Shown: positions 49,436 through 59,565, counted from the stretch's first letter. The stretch: 64,000 nucleotides of DNA from Aphelenchoides besseyi (GCA_024699855.1 JAMPIQ010000001.1:14818001-14882000); one strand, 5' to 3'. The notes: generated from the letters alone by a model not told the origin. Numbers and translations are program-made.

Positions 49436-50096
49436 GATCCACGACAACAAGAAGAGAGCGTTTGATCGAAGATGTTCAACTGAAATCAAATCGACACTTG
49501 CAAATCGAAAAAAACTCGCAAACGATCGAGAAGTTAAAAAACACGTGATTGAGAACAAGAGAAAAGTTCTGCGCGAGCTCTTTGGGACTTGAGAACTGAA
49601 AGGAAAACTCTCGTTGACTCAGAATCTATTTCAACGAGTTCAGAGGCAATGAATCCAAAGCTCAAAACCACATGCTCGAGCCGTCAATCTTGACCACCGG
49701 ACAACAGTGCCGGTTTCCAGAAATCTTGGCATTATGTTCAACTTCATGTTACGACCCAGGATTTGAGAGTCCATCTGAAAGCAGCCACTGAACATTCTGA
49801 AGAAACAAACGACCATTTCGAGAGTTGTAATCACTCGATCTCTTGAGACGTTTGATCACCGCAGTTGGCATGTTCAAGTCACAAAGGTAATAGCAACTGA
49901 ACTCGCTTATCAACCACATCGAAAAAACACAATCTACACGTTTAGTGCAACTAATCACACGAATTTCCTTGTTTGCGGCACAACAGAAGTTGCACGATCA
50001 TTCGAATCAATTAGCTCCAGGGATTACACTACAAACTACATGTAAAACGAGTAGATTCAAGACGATCGCTATAAAGAGACGACTAAGTCGAAGGTT
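49436..50096. other. Intergenic, about 660 bp
   Basis: Lies between the UBL gene start and the UGT pseudogene. Several minus-strand open stretches of about 65 codons exist with no recognised features. Confidence 0.4.
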
Positions 50097-51702
50097 ATGA
50101 CAACGCGTACGACGTTGTTTTGTCCTGCGATTGTTGTTTGTCTTGTTGCCGGCTGTTTCTGCTGAACGTTTTCTGTTCATATCTACGAATTTGGGACACT
50201 CACATTGGTTTTACAGGACGTTTAGCGGACATTTTAGTTGATGTCGAACATGAAGTCGTGAGTTCGAAACGTTCTCGCAACTACAAAATCGGCTCGGTTA
50301 GTGAGATGAACTACCAAGAAATAAGGTGGCAATTTAGACGAGAGTATCGATCAATGCCTTCAGTCTCTTCCACTTGCTCACGAACTAAGCGGTACGAAGA
50401 GATTACTGTCATCGAAAAGGCCGGCACATTTCAGCTCTTCCATCAACTGATTACACAAGTTATGTGCACGGCATTCCCACCGACCATAACAACATTCCAC
50501 GTAAGTTGTATTACCGATAGCATAAAACAAGAGCATCTCAGTGATGGTCAATCAAGAAAAAATTAATCCGATTAGCCGCTTGACAGAACGAGCGGTCAAT
50601 GCGATCATGTTCTGGCGAACAAACTTACAAATGAAACCGCCTCCAGTGCGGAAAGTTATGCAGAAACTTGTTTCTCCGGACTTTCCATCATCGGAAGAAA
50701 TTATGAGACGAGTCGAGTTCGTTTGGTTGAACACCAACAAGTTCATTGATTTCCCGAGATCATTGCCCGCCAAAGTGAAGCAAATTGGTGGAATCGGAAT
50801 GGAAACATCTCAAAAATTGGATCAGGTATAATTTTATCTACTACCGCAATACAACGATTCCACAGACTTTTACGGCCATTTTTGATCGTGCATCAAAAGG
50901 AGTGATTTTGGTCTCCTTTGGATCAATCGTCAACACCGATCACATGAGGCCAGAGATCCGGGATGCGTTCCTAGATGCCTTCAGTTAATTCCCGAACTAC
51001 CAATTCATTTGGAAAGTGACGAATGCCAATAGCAACAATTTGACTCATCTGACTTCTGCTCACTATAAGAATGTTCATACTGTTAACTGGATGAACCAGT
51101 CGAGTATTCTGGCTCATCCGCATACTGTTGCGTTCATTTCACACATGGGTAAGTTCTTGAATTTAGGAAGCAAATCGGCCTCGACGAGCAAGAAGACAGG
51201 AATTAAATGCGATGTTTACAGGTTTGAATTCGTTGAATGAAGCTGCTCGTTTTGGTGTTCCCGTCGTTTCCATACCTTTCTTTGCTGATCAGCCGTTCAA
51301 CACGGCGGTTATAGTCAAACGCAAACTCGGAGTTTTTGTTGACCGACGCCACACAATCACTTCGACGCTTGCTGATGCTATCCGTACCATTCTCGAAGAT
51401 CCCAGTTATCTGAAAGTGGCCAAAGAAGTGAGCTTAAAGATGGCGGAAGATCCGTTTAGTCTTTGAGATGTGTTCGTTTGTCACATCGAGTTTTCTGCAC
51501 GTAACGGACAATGAACGAATTCGAACTGCCAGCATCCCGATCCAGTTTCATTCAACAACATTCCTTTGATCTTCTTGCTCTTTTCACATTCTCCATCTTT
51601 ACTTTGTTTCTTTCTTTGGTTCTAATTCTGTAGTCTACAGCTCGTTTGTGCACCAAGCTGCTTCAACGATACGGTCAAAAGAAAGAAAAGAAAACGGCAT
51701 GA
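50097..51702 (+). pseudogene. UDP-glucuronosyltransferase pseudogene
   Basis: Intact family members conjugate sugars to small lipophilic molecules in the ER lumen. Recognisable pieces in order are a signal-peptide-like FVLRLLFVLLPAVSAERFLF, GFTGRLADILVDVEHEV, SYVHGIPTDHNNIP and SKGVILVSFGSIVNTDHM. The UGT signature end is also present (LNEAARFGVPVVSIPFFADQ), followed by a final lysine-rich tail (KKEKKTA). Defects include an ATG out of frame with the signal peptide, a one-base shift between LGHSH and GFTGRL, a TAA after LDAFS near 50986 and a TGA after DPFSL near 51465. Part of the acceptor domain is not readable. Several lesions together make sequencing error unlikely. Confidence 0.8.
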
Positions 51703-51856
51703 ACTTTGGATTGTTGATCTCTTTGTTGTAGAAATAAAGGACTATAAAACTCACTGTCTGCAGTATTCACTCAAACTTTTACTGGAAAACTTAACAACAA
51801 CAAAAAACAATCAAAGTCAACAAAAACACTCGTTTAGAACATCTGACAATAACCAA

Positions 51857-52545
51857 TTACTTTTCTTCCGGTTCCACCTTCGGTAATAACAATTCTCCTC
51901 TACGTTGAAACTGCGGTTTCAAGGTCTTGTGTTTGTTTGCGATTGCCGTGCAAATTGCGCTCGTTTTCTTCAACAACTCGGTAAACTGATGTCTTTGAAG
52001 AAACGAAACAAGAGACTTCAGATTGTGGATATTCGCCTAAAACAGAACTTGTAGTTTCCATCACGCGACTGATCACTCACTTGAGCTTCTTCGAGGGTGG
52101 CAACAGCGAAATAAACGTTCAGAATTTCGATGCATTTGGAGCGAAACACTTTCACATTTTCGGTTTGTTCTTTCTTGCCACGAGTCGTGAATGTTCGCAG
52201 AGCTGAAGCCAAGTTCTTGTCCAACTCTTCCATCTCTTCATCGTCCATTTCGATGTCCTAAAAGTCGACGATGAGGAAAGAAAGTGAATAAACTGACCGT
52301 GTCGCTTTGATCTTCCTCTTCGAAAGCTGCTTTGCCCAGAGCATTTTTGATTCGTGCAACCAAAAGCGGATCGACAGGCGCCGTCGGGTCCAACTCCTCT
52401 TCTTCGTCGTCGCCAACATCCACTTCGGAGTCAGCATCCGTGGAGTCATCGGTCTCTTCGGCTTCTTCTTTCATCTCAACATCATCAGCGTCTTTGGTCC
52501 ATTCCTCTTGAATTGCTCGACGCTCCTCTTCGGTGATCGATCGTC
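51857..52545 (-). pseudogene. MYBBP1A/POL5 C-terminal fragment
   Basis: The parent family (Myb-binding protein 1A, yeast Pol5) comprises nucleolar proteins of over 1000 residues. Here only about 190 residues are readable in three exons. An acidic region (DADSEVDVGDDEEEELD) precedes PLLVARIKNALGKAAFEEED, then EMDDEEMEELDKNLASALR and FRSKCIEILNVYFAVATLEE. It ends KVEPEEK. The MxxLDxxLAxxF pattern followed by a helical IEILxVY block is the conserved C-terminal region of the family. In-frame stops occur upstream of SITEEERR, and the large N-terminal repeat domain is not found nearby. It may be a truncated duplicate or a gene broken by rearrangement. Confidence 0.62.
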
Positions 52546-52554
52546 AGTCTGATT

Positions 52555-53099
52555 TCGAACTTACAAGTCGACACGAAAAACCAGCAAGTGAAGAGGCTGA
52601 TGAGTGCAAAGCGAAGATTATAGGCATCTGCACGAAATTAAAACAACTAAAGCGGCTTGAGCTCACCTTTGATCACTTTGACCAATTTGATGTCATTTGT
52701 GCCGTTTGAAGATTGCGTCTAAACTCATGACTTCTATATTGTTTAGCTGAAGTTCACTTGAAGAAAAAGCAACAAGATTGCATCGCCTTCTGCTTTAGCT
52801 CCAACGGCTAGTCTCTTCACAAGCATCTCCGCTTTGTAAGCACCATCACTCGTAGTCGTCTCAAATAAGCAACACACTTAGAGAACTCGACTATTGAACT
52901 TACCGATACTGAAGATGACCGGTTAGTACATTCCTCTTGCTGCGACCAACACATTGATTGTGATGTTGAAACGAGAAAATAAGATTGAAACTCAAGTTCT
53001 TACTTTTGGAATTCTGGGGCAAATGCGGTCAAACTGAGCAGAAGTGTGAGAAGGTATTTGACTTCGACAATCGGCCTTTGAGCCCACATTTCAGATTGC
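52555..53099 (-). CDS. Hypothetical exon chain of unknown identity
   Basis: Five exons join with consistent phase. They start at MWAQRPIVEVKYLLTLLLSL and continue via QEECTNRSSSVS, TTTSDGAYKAEMLVKRLAVG and TQSSNGTNDIKLVKVIKDAY to a hydrophobic LRFALISLFTCWFFVS. The last readable codon falls just before the MYBBP1A fragment. Two readings are possible. It could be a small secreted or anchored protein of its own. Alternatively it could be badly eroded upstream exons of the MYBBP1A-like gene, since KAEMLVKRLAVG loosely resembles the family's LKRLxxGL block. I cannot choose between them, and the 3' end is not fixed. Confidence 0.35.
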
Positions 53100-53630
53100 C
53101 ACTTTGCATTATGATTCCACAATCCTCAGAGTTAAAAGAACTACGGAGTTCGCACTTGCAAGTCCTCGAGAATTCTTGATCCATCTGTGATTGCACTCTA
53201 AAAACAAGGAACATCCACCAAATGGAGATTAGAATCAAAAACAAGAGTCAGAGGAACAAGAAAGCAAACGAGTTGATGCATTGATAGAAGTCCAAGTAGC
53301 AAACTGCTAATTTCGATTATAATACCCGGAAAATGCAGTTGATTCTATTGACACCATAAGTTCATTCCGTCAACTTGCATTCGATTTGTCTTTAACTCAT
53401 CACTTGTGGCACAGAGAACGTGAGAAAACACTTTCAGCTGTTTTCTCAATCCATCAACCAACGATCACCGTTAATTGATTTCTGCATTTGTAATGAACGT
53501 TGTTTTTTTAAGCCCTTATTTATTCAATACACGTTAGTTAGAGCTAGTTGACGTTGGTGAACACGGTTACTGTGGTCGTTGGAAAAGTGGTGCGTCGAGA
53601 AACTAAGAACCGCGAGGTGTATTGATCAAC
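53100..53630. other. Intergenic, about 530 bp
   Basis: No supportable gene. It includes a 71-codon minus-strand frame at 53029-53244 with a hydrophobic start, which overlaps the preceding hypothetical exon in another frame. Confidence 0.35.
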
Positions 53631-54842
53631 TCAGAACCAAATTGTTTTGTTACCTGTCGAAGTTTCTTTGTCCAAACGTAGCCACTTCAAGATTGTTCGC
53701 TTGTACGGCGTGATGAAGTACATCATGCAAAGATAGTCGAGGGAACCGTGAAAGGACATCAAACTCGAGACGATGGTCGAGTAGACACCGCCATGAGGCA
53801 CTTGAAAGTAAACTAGAGTGCAGGTGAAAGCCACGGGTAGCAACAGGAAACAGTAGCCGATGTAGAGTTGAGCCGAAATGGCCCGAAACAACATGAGCTG
53901 CAGTTTGTAGGTGGAAGAAATCGTTGACTGTCTTCGCGTTTGTTTCATTCGAAAGTACAAAACGAAGTAGAGAGTGGTGCCCAAACAGAAGAACGACATC
54001 ATTAGAACTGTAATCCACAGAATTAAACGCCGCGAAATGTCCGAGTTCACGAAACAAACGACGATCATCGAATCGACCAAATTAACGAGGTCGGGATTCT
54101 CGGCAGCGAATTGGCTTCTCGTTTCGCGCTCGTCTCTCACGTATCCCAGAATCAATGGAATGAAAATGGACGCATAAATGGAGGTGTGAACAGCAAAGTA
54201 GATTCCGTAGAGCCATCGAGACTCGTTGAAGAAAACATCCAGCCATCCGGGGAAGGCCTGAAAACCCACCGCTTATCTGATTGTATCTTCCTATTAACAC
54301 ACCTGACTGTAACGATAGAACAACGATTCGACTACAGAAAGATCGAGGTTGATGACCACAAAGACCACAAAGAAGACCCCGAAAACAAGAAACTCGCGTG
54401 GAAGTGGAAGGACCGGATCTAAAATCAAACAGAAAGACGGAAACAAGAAGGTTGGTCGGGCACCGAAAGTGCACGTGTGATAGATGTAACACCAACTGGA
54501 ACCTCTAAATAAGAAGCCGAACGAGACTACTCACCTAACATTGTTTATCAGATAGTACCGATACAATTTCATCTGACGAGACTTTTTCAGAATCAAGTAG
54601 AGAACAACCGGGAATAGAAGCGACGAGATGCAGAACGTGAGACCCACGGCCACCGACAATCTTTGACTCAAAATCGGTTCGTAATTTGACATTTTGAACA
54701 ACATGAAGCCGATTAAGTCGGCAGTTTGGAACTCGTATTTCCCATGTAACCACCAGAAATGAACTTCTATCCACTGGCTGTTGAAACCCACGAACAGGTG
54801 GAATTGAATTTCTAGGTAATGACTAATTGGATTGACGTGCAT
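53631..54842 (-). CDS. Serpentine chemoreceptor (Srh/Str superfamily)
   Basis: Nematode-specific seven-helix receptor, probably on ciliated sensory endings. The exon chain stays in frame from MHVNPISHYLEI through LSVAVGLTFCISSLLFPVVL, YRYYLINNV, then RGSSWCYIYHTCTFGARP and FGVFFVVFVVINLDLSVVES. It continues with YGIYFAVHTSIYASIFIPLI, LILWITVLMMSFFCLGTTLY and AQLYIGYCFLLLPVAFTC. It ends with the family-style SSLMSFHGSLDYLCMMYFIT and PYKRTILKWL. The last helix plus HG...PYR-like ending is characteristic of Srh and relatives. About 360 residues. It appears intact despite lying among pseudogenes. Confidence 0.84.
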
Positions 54843-55164
54843 TCTAAACGTCTATTCAATTGGAGGTGATCTTAGTCCAGTTGTCTGGTTCTCTTAATAA
54901 GACGTTCAACTCGAGAAGTCTGTTGCTGGCGACTTGAATCACCGAGTTTGACTGGAGACTGAAAGCTCGTCGTCTTCTAATTGACCACCTCATCGTCTTG
55001 TTATTTCTAGCGCAGTTGGAAATAACGCGCAAAACGAGGAGAGGGTCGGACGAAGAGAACTCGGGCATAAAGACGGTTATCCCATCGGGGCTTCTGTTCG
55101 TTCTTGTGCAGGTAAGACGATCAAACGCCCTTTTCTTCAGTTGTCGCCGCTTCCGTGGTGGCAA

Positions 55165-55322
55165 CTCACACGGTACAACCGTGAGCTCCGTGCATCTGCG
55201 GGTGTCGGGGGGTCGCTGGTGTGCGCAGAGGTGGTCTTCGGATCACCTATTGGCGGCCTTCTAGCACCCGCAGGCTCCAAAACAATTAGCCCTCAGTTCT
55301 GACTGCGCCAGACGGAATTTTT
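55165..55322 (+). ncRNA. Candidate structured RNA with UUCG hairpin and T5 end
   Basis: This is a GC-rich island in an AT-richer region. It can form three strong helices. A 9-bp stem pairs 55196-55204 (CTGCGGGTG) with 55265-55273 (CACCCGCAG). Inside it, a 7-bp hairpin pairs 55230-55236 with 55241-55247 around the exceptionally stable C(UUCG)G tetraloop. A 6-bp hairpin lies at 55169-55183. A run of five T at 55318-55322 could end a Pol III transcript. I cannot match it to a named RNA, the strand is inferred only from the T run, and a coding exon on the other strand is the main alternative. Confidence 0.35.
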
Positions 55323-55655
55323 GCGAGTTCCCAATACTGAGAACATACAAAGTTTATTTCAAAAGCGAAACAACAAAAATGATCGGAGAGCAGCGGGAAA
55401 GGAAATTACACGCGTCAAACGAAACGGTTTTGTTGAAGCGGTTCTTAACAACCGGAGCACCTGGTCGAGGTGATTAAGTAGAGAAATATCTGTCGGATGG
55501 TTTATAACTGCGAGATAAAAGTGAATCGGAGGACTAGAAGATTGAAACCGCAACGGCGACGCAGAACGGAGGAATACCCGCGAGTGGTCGTCTGAATGGA
55601 AACGAGTCGTTGGAATCGAAGCCAAACAGACGATCCAAAAGAAACACCAGAATTT

Positions 55656-56145
55656 TTACTTTTCTTCTTCTTCGTCTCCAATTGACGGATCGGGCGATGG
55701 GATCGGCGCCAACTGACGGCTAATCCGTGGACTGTCGACTGAAGAAGTTGATTTCATTGTGGTTATTGTCACCGGATGTGGCCCGGAGGCTTCGTGGGCG
55801 TTCGTTCGCTCGTCTTCCTTCGGAATTCGCTCCAAATACCAAAGACGGTTGTCTTCGAGTTGATCCAAAATCTCTTGGGCATCCGGATACACTAATTCGG
55901 CCCACGTCTCAAACAGCGGATGCACAATGTAGTCGATAAAACCGACCTAAAACGAGCGTTTTGTTGCCTCAAATTAACCGCTTACTTGACTTTTTTCGAT
56001 GGTCACATTCCCACGATCGCACATTGGACTCACTTCCAATCCCTGTTCTTTTTCTTTGTCTCCTTGTCGCCAATACTCTTCGAGAATACGTCGTTCCAAC
56101 AACGATGCAATTCGAATCGAATAGTTGAGAGCCAGCGGATGTCAG
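55656..56145 (-). pseudogene. PDE4 cAMP phosphodiesterase C-terminal fragment
   Basis: The parent enzyme hydrolyses cAMP. Only the last two exons are readable. The first gives [36 protein letters not shown], and the second [40 protein letters not shown] and an acidic tail ending GDEEEEK. These match the end of the PDE4 catalytic domain closely. Just upstream, DLSA and HPLAL sit in different frames where the family has DLSNPxxPL, and no earlier catalytic exons with the metal-binding histidines are found in the next 600 bp. A truncated duplicate is the simplest reading. Unusually distant upstream exons in this compact genome are unlikely. Confidence 0.7.
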
Positions 56146-56791
56146 CCGACAGATCGTTTCCTTGAATAAGACGATCAGCGTCCGTCTTAGGACACTAATG
56201 GTCTTATGCTTTTGAAGTAGTTGGCGTTGAATTTTTTCAAGATTTGACCTTAAATGCTTCTATCCTATTACACTCTTTTCGCATCGTTTAAAGAAAAGGC
56301 AAATCGCCATTCGTTTGTTGTTTCCTTAAGACGCGCCAAAGAGAACTGAGTCGGAGGTTGAACACACCGTCGAGTCGAAATGGCAGCGCGATAGGTCTGT
56401 GATAAACCACGCAATCTGAAAAAACGACGATTGTTTTGGTGTCGGCTGCGAAAGCGAATCTTTTAGGCCAAAAGTCGATTCGCACTTTCGACGATTTCGC
56501 TATCGATCTGACCATTTCAAATCGATGTTTGTCGCTAAAGACGTCTCGAGAGATTCGTTTGTCTTTTGAATTCTTCCTGCAATTCGATTCTTCATTTTGA
56601 TTTCGCGACAATCCGTGCATCTGTGACTTCTTTCGAACGTTCGATCAATGTTCTCGGCCTCTTAAACTTCCTCCTCCATTCTTCCTATACTTGTAACACT
56701 TGACTGTTGTGTCAAATCTTTGTCTTTTGGTTTTTGCGTTGCATTTATCGATATTAATCAAAGTACTCGTTTCGGTAATCCATCGACTCAA
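56146..56791. other. Gap between the PDE4 fragment and the helicase
   Basis: Expected to hold upstream PDE4 exons if that gene were whole, but none are recognised. A 110-codon minus-strand open frame at 56288-56620 starts and ends without splice support. Confidence 0.4.
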
Positions 56792-58126
56792 ATGGCGTTC
56801 CGCGGTGGTCGTGGTGGCATGCAGGACGGTGAGTGCTTGTTTGCAACATTTGAGGTTGAACATTGTTTCTACAGAAGACTCCAGTGGAGTGACTTTTCGC
56901 GGCGCAGGCCGAGGAGGAGGCGGACGAGGAGGCAGTAAATCAAAGATCCGTTAATTCAATCAGTAAACCACTGTTGTTTCAGCTTTCGATCAGCGTCCAC
57001 AATCCAACGACTCCAATGCTCGCTCAAACGACGGCGGCAGCTTCCACCGTGGTGGTCGAGGATCATCCAACGATTACGACAACAGTCCACCGTTTCGTGG
57101 CGGTCGAAGAGGCTACAATGACAATGGAAGCCGTCCGGATGGTTACAACTTTGGTGGCGAAATGGATCGAATTTGTAAGTTTGAATCGTAGAAACCTCAA
57201 AATTAGTTCAATTTTTAGCTCGTCCATCTCACATTCCTGTGGAATGCAGTGTCGATGAAATTTTCAAAGAAAACGAGAAGCACAAACAAACCAACGTCTT
57301 CTACTCGTTGGATGGACAAACCGTCGAAAATGGTCCCGAGCCTCCGACTGTCATTGAGTAAGTGGACAACTTCTAGCTTTGGAAATACGAGTTTGTTTTC
57401 AGAAAATGGGAAGAAGCCGAGTTTGACGAGATCATTATGAACAACATTCAACGTTCGAACTACTCGTTCCCGCGCAACTTCCAAAAATACGCTATGCCAT
57501 TGATCATGGACGGTTTCGATGTGAAAGGACAAGCCGAGACTGGAAGTGGAAAGTCGGCCGCCTTTTTGTTGCCAATTATCCAGAAATTGCACGACGAATT
57601 TAAGGACCAGGAGGAGCCCGAACGTTTGTGTTCGGTTTCTGCGTTGATCATTGAACCGACTGATGAGTTGGCCGCTCAGTTGTTCGAACAAGCCGAAAAA
57701 TTCGCGTACGGTATGTTGCAAAAGATCTTAACCTAAGATTGATTTCGACTTTTAGCGACCAAAGTGCGAGTCAACGTTGCTTATGATGAGTGCGAGATCG
57801 ATGTGAACAGAGAATCCATTTACAAGAAAGGCTGCGACATTTTGGTTGGAACGCCGGAGCGGCTGATTGACTTCATGAGTTCGGATGACCGTAACGCGCA
57901 ATTCGTAAGTACCATTTCGATCGTTTCTTCTATGATTGTGTTTGTCATTTCAGTTGAAATACGATAAGTTGAAGTTTTTGGTTCTCGACGAAGCCGATGA
58001 ACTTCTCAAGTCGTCGTTTATGCCTGAAGTTCAAAGAATGGTCACTTTTCCCACTTTTCCATCCGTAAGTACTCTCTGTTAAAGCTGTATAATGCGCTAG
58101 TTACCTTTAGGTTGAGAACAGACAAA

Positions 58127-58134
58127 CGCTTTTC
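58127..58134 (+). repeat. Target-site duplication, left copy
   Basis: CGCTTTTC, identical to 59558-59565. It is helicase coding sequence (the TLF of RQTLF), duplicated on insertion. Confidence 0.9.
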
Positions 58135-58159
58135 GGGTCTTTTGCTGTAGTCTCCCCCC
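58135..58159 (+). repeat. Merlin left terminal inverted repeat
   Basis: GGGTCTTTTGCTGTAGTC followed by a run of C. It matches the reverse complement of 59533-59557 except for the length of the C/G run. Confidence 0.88.
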
Positions 58160-58235
58160 CTCAGTTGCACCTTTTGCTGTAGTCTCCCCCCCCCCCCTCA
58201 GTTGCACCTTTTGCTGTAGCCCCCCCCCCCCTCAG
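58139..58235 (+). repeat. Three tandem copies of the Merlin left end
   Basis: Three direct units of about 28-37 bp (58139-58170, 58171-58207 and 58208-58235). Each begins CTTTTGCTGTAG and ends in a C run plus CTCAG, with GTTGCAC after the first two. They differ in C-run length, and the third lacks TCT. The right end has only one copy. Confidence 0.85.
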
Positions 58236-58296
58236 GAGTTCTTCTTTTTAAGTTAACAACAAGTTTATTTTTCAACAATAACAACAACAATTGTAT

Positions 58297-59421
58297 TTAA
58301 TTTAAATCTATAACGTCCTCGCGCAATCGTATGTCGCGTTCCACAGCATCGCCACCATTGTCGTTGTCTTCGTCATCGCCGATCTCGCGCTCGTCGGGTT
58401 GTCCGGTTGATAATGGCCATTGAAGAGCAATTTCGGACCACAAATGGAAAAAAATGTCCGCGCCTGCAAATGTGCGTTTCCATAAAAACTCCGCGACGTA
58501 GTCGTCATAGAATTGCGTTGCCGTTCCGAGCTCGCGTTTTTGTCGTTGTTTGACATCTCGCCAGAAGCTTTCAATTTGCTGCGTGTGAGTGCCGGTCTCG
58601 GGATTTACGAAGTGGACCGAGTGATTTACCTTCAGATGTGTGTATCCTTCGGGTAGACGACAAATTCCTCCATATGCACGCCATTGATCAGACATGATCG
58701 TTGATCCCGCTTTGACGTGCTTTTGGATAATCGGAAGCAACGTGTCTGCACTTCGACAGTCGACTCGTTTGAGAAAAAACGTTCGGTCGACTGTGTCCAC
58801 TCCTCCAAACAACCACACGTTTTCTTTTTGCAATCTTCCTCTGTTGTACTTGCTGCAACAAAGTCGTATTGAGCGAAAACAAACTCACCGTCGACTTATA
58901 CAAGTCTCATCGATTTGGACCGTGTGGCCTGGGCCGCCAATTTGCACATCTTGTTTTAGTTGCCAATTAACACACACAACTCTCGAAAATAGTTGCGATG
59001 ATCGGTGATTGTATGCGAGTTCCAAGTCGATCCATCTGAACGGCGCATTTCGCGCTTGACAAGATCAACCGACGCAAGATCATGCGCCCAAAAGTATGAA
59101 AACAAAAAGACCTTAAAGACAAGCAAAGTGAAAAAAATGAGCAAAAGAACGAACCTCCTTTGGATGTACTCGGCCTCCTTCAAACCAGCTGTAATTTCGA
59201 ATACCCATTTCTTTTCGGCATCGCTTCGTGGTGCATCTCCAAGTCGGAAGATCTTGAGCTCGACGTGCCATTCGCATTTGCATCTTGTGTCTTTCGTCTC
59301 TCGGACATTTCGGGTTCCATTTCATTACGTTGAGTTCGCCCAAGAATTCCAAGAACTGCTCATCTGGTTTACTAATCGCTTCGTACACGTTTTTCAACGT
59401 CCAATTACGAAGTTGCTCCAT
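58297..59421 (-). pseudogene. Merlin/IS1595-like DDE transposase with one frameshift
   Basis: Exons read MEQLRNWTLKNVYEAISKPD at the start, then CRKEMGIRNYSWFEGGRV and WAHDLASVDLVKREMRRSDG. QIGGPGHTVQIDETCI holds the first catalytic Asp, KYNRGRLQ and LFGGVDTVDRTF follow, TIMSDQWRAYGGI holds the second Asp, and QQIESFWRDVKQR holds the Glu. The family's DDE triad is complete. Introns of 43 and about 50 nt are present. In the segment FRELCV to NWQLKQD a one-base shift at a GTGTGTG run near 58973 puts a stop in frame, so the copy is probably inactive unless this is a sequencing error. The C-terminus is acidic and extended. Confidence 0.85.
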
Positions 59422-59532
59422 TTTGAAAACTAAAATTAAAACAAATAAAAAACACAACCGGTTAAGATATCTTGACGTTCGTCAAAGTGTTCGCCTTTTG
59501 CGAAGAAAAGGGGCGGGAGGAGGGGGGAAAGG

Positions 59533-59557
59533 GGGGGGGGACTACAGCAAAAGACCC
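59533..59557 (-). repeat. Merlin right terminal inverted repeat
   Basis: Reverse complement reads GGGTCTTTTGCTGTAGTC then C-rich sequence. It mirrors the left end. Confidence 0.88.
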
Positions 59558-59565
59558 CGCTTTTC
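59558..59565 (+). repeat. Target-site duplication, right copy
   Basis: CGCTTTTC, identical to 58127-58134. Helicase coding sequence continues directly after it. Confidence 0.9.

Larger units (their letters stand above)
58135..59557 (-). mobile_element. Merlin-type DNA transposon, 1423 bp
   Basis: Bounded by inverted repeats beginning GGGTCTTTTGCTGTAGTC at both ends. It is flanked by perfect 8-bp direct repeats CGCTTTTC (58127-58134 and 59558-59565). Merlin elements are known for 8-9 bp target duplications and encode IS1016/IS1595-like DDE transposases, which is exactly what lies inside on the minus strand. It sits within a helicase exon at the SAT motif. Poly-C and poly-G tracts adjoin both inverted repeats. 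Confidence 0.9.

Noticed and set aside
54856..55164. Minus-strand frame of about 100 codons with a basic start (PPRKRRQLKKR)
   Set aside because: No ATG or signature; it also overlaps the structured RNA candidate. It remains the main alternative explanation for that GC-rich island but is not supported enough to list.
56288..56620. 110-codon minus-strand frame between PDE4 fragment and helicase
   Set aside because: Does not match PDE4 catalytic sequence or any other family and lacks splice context.
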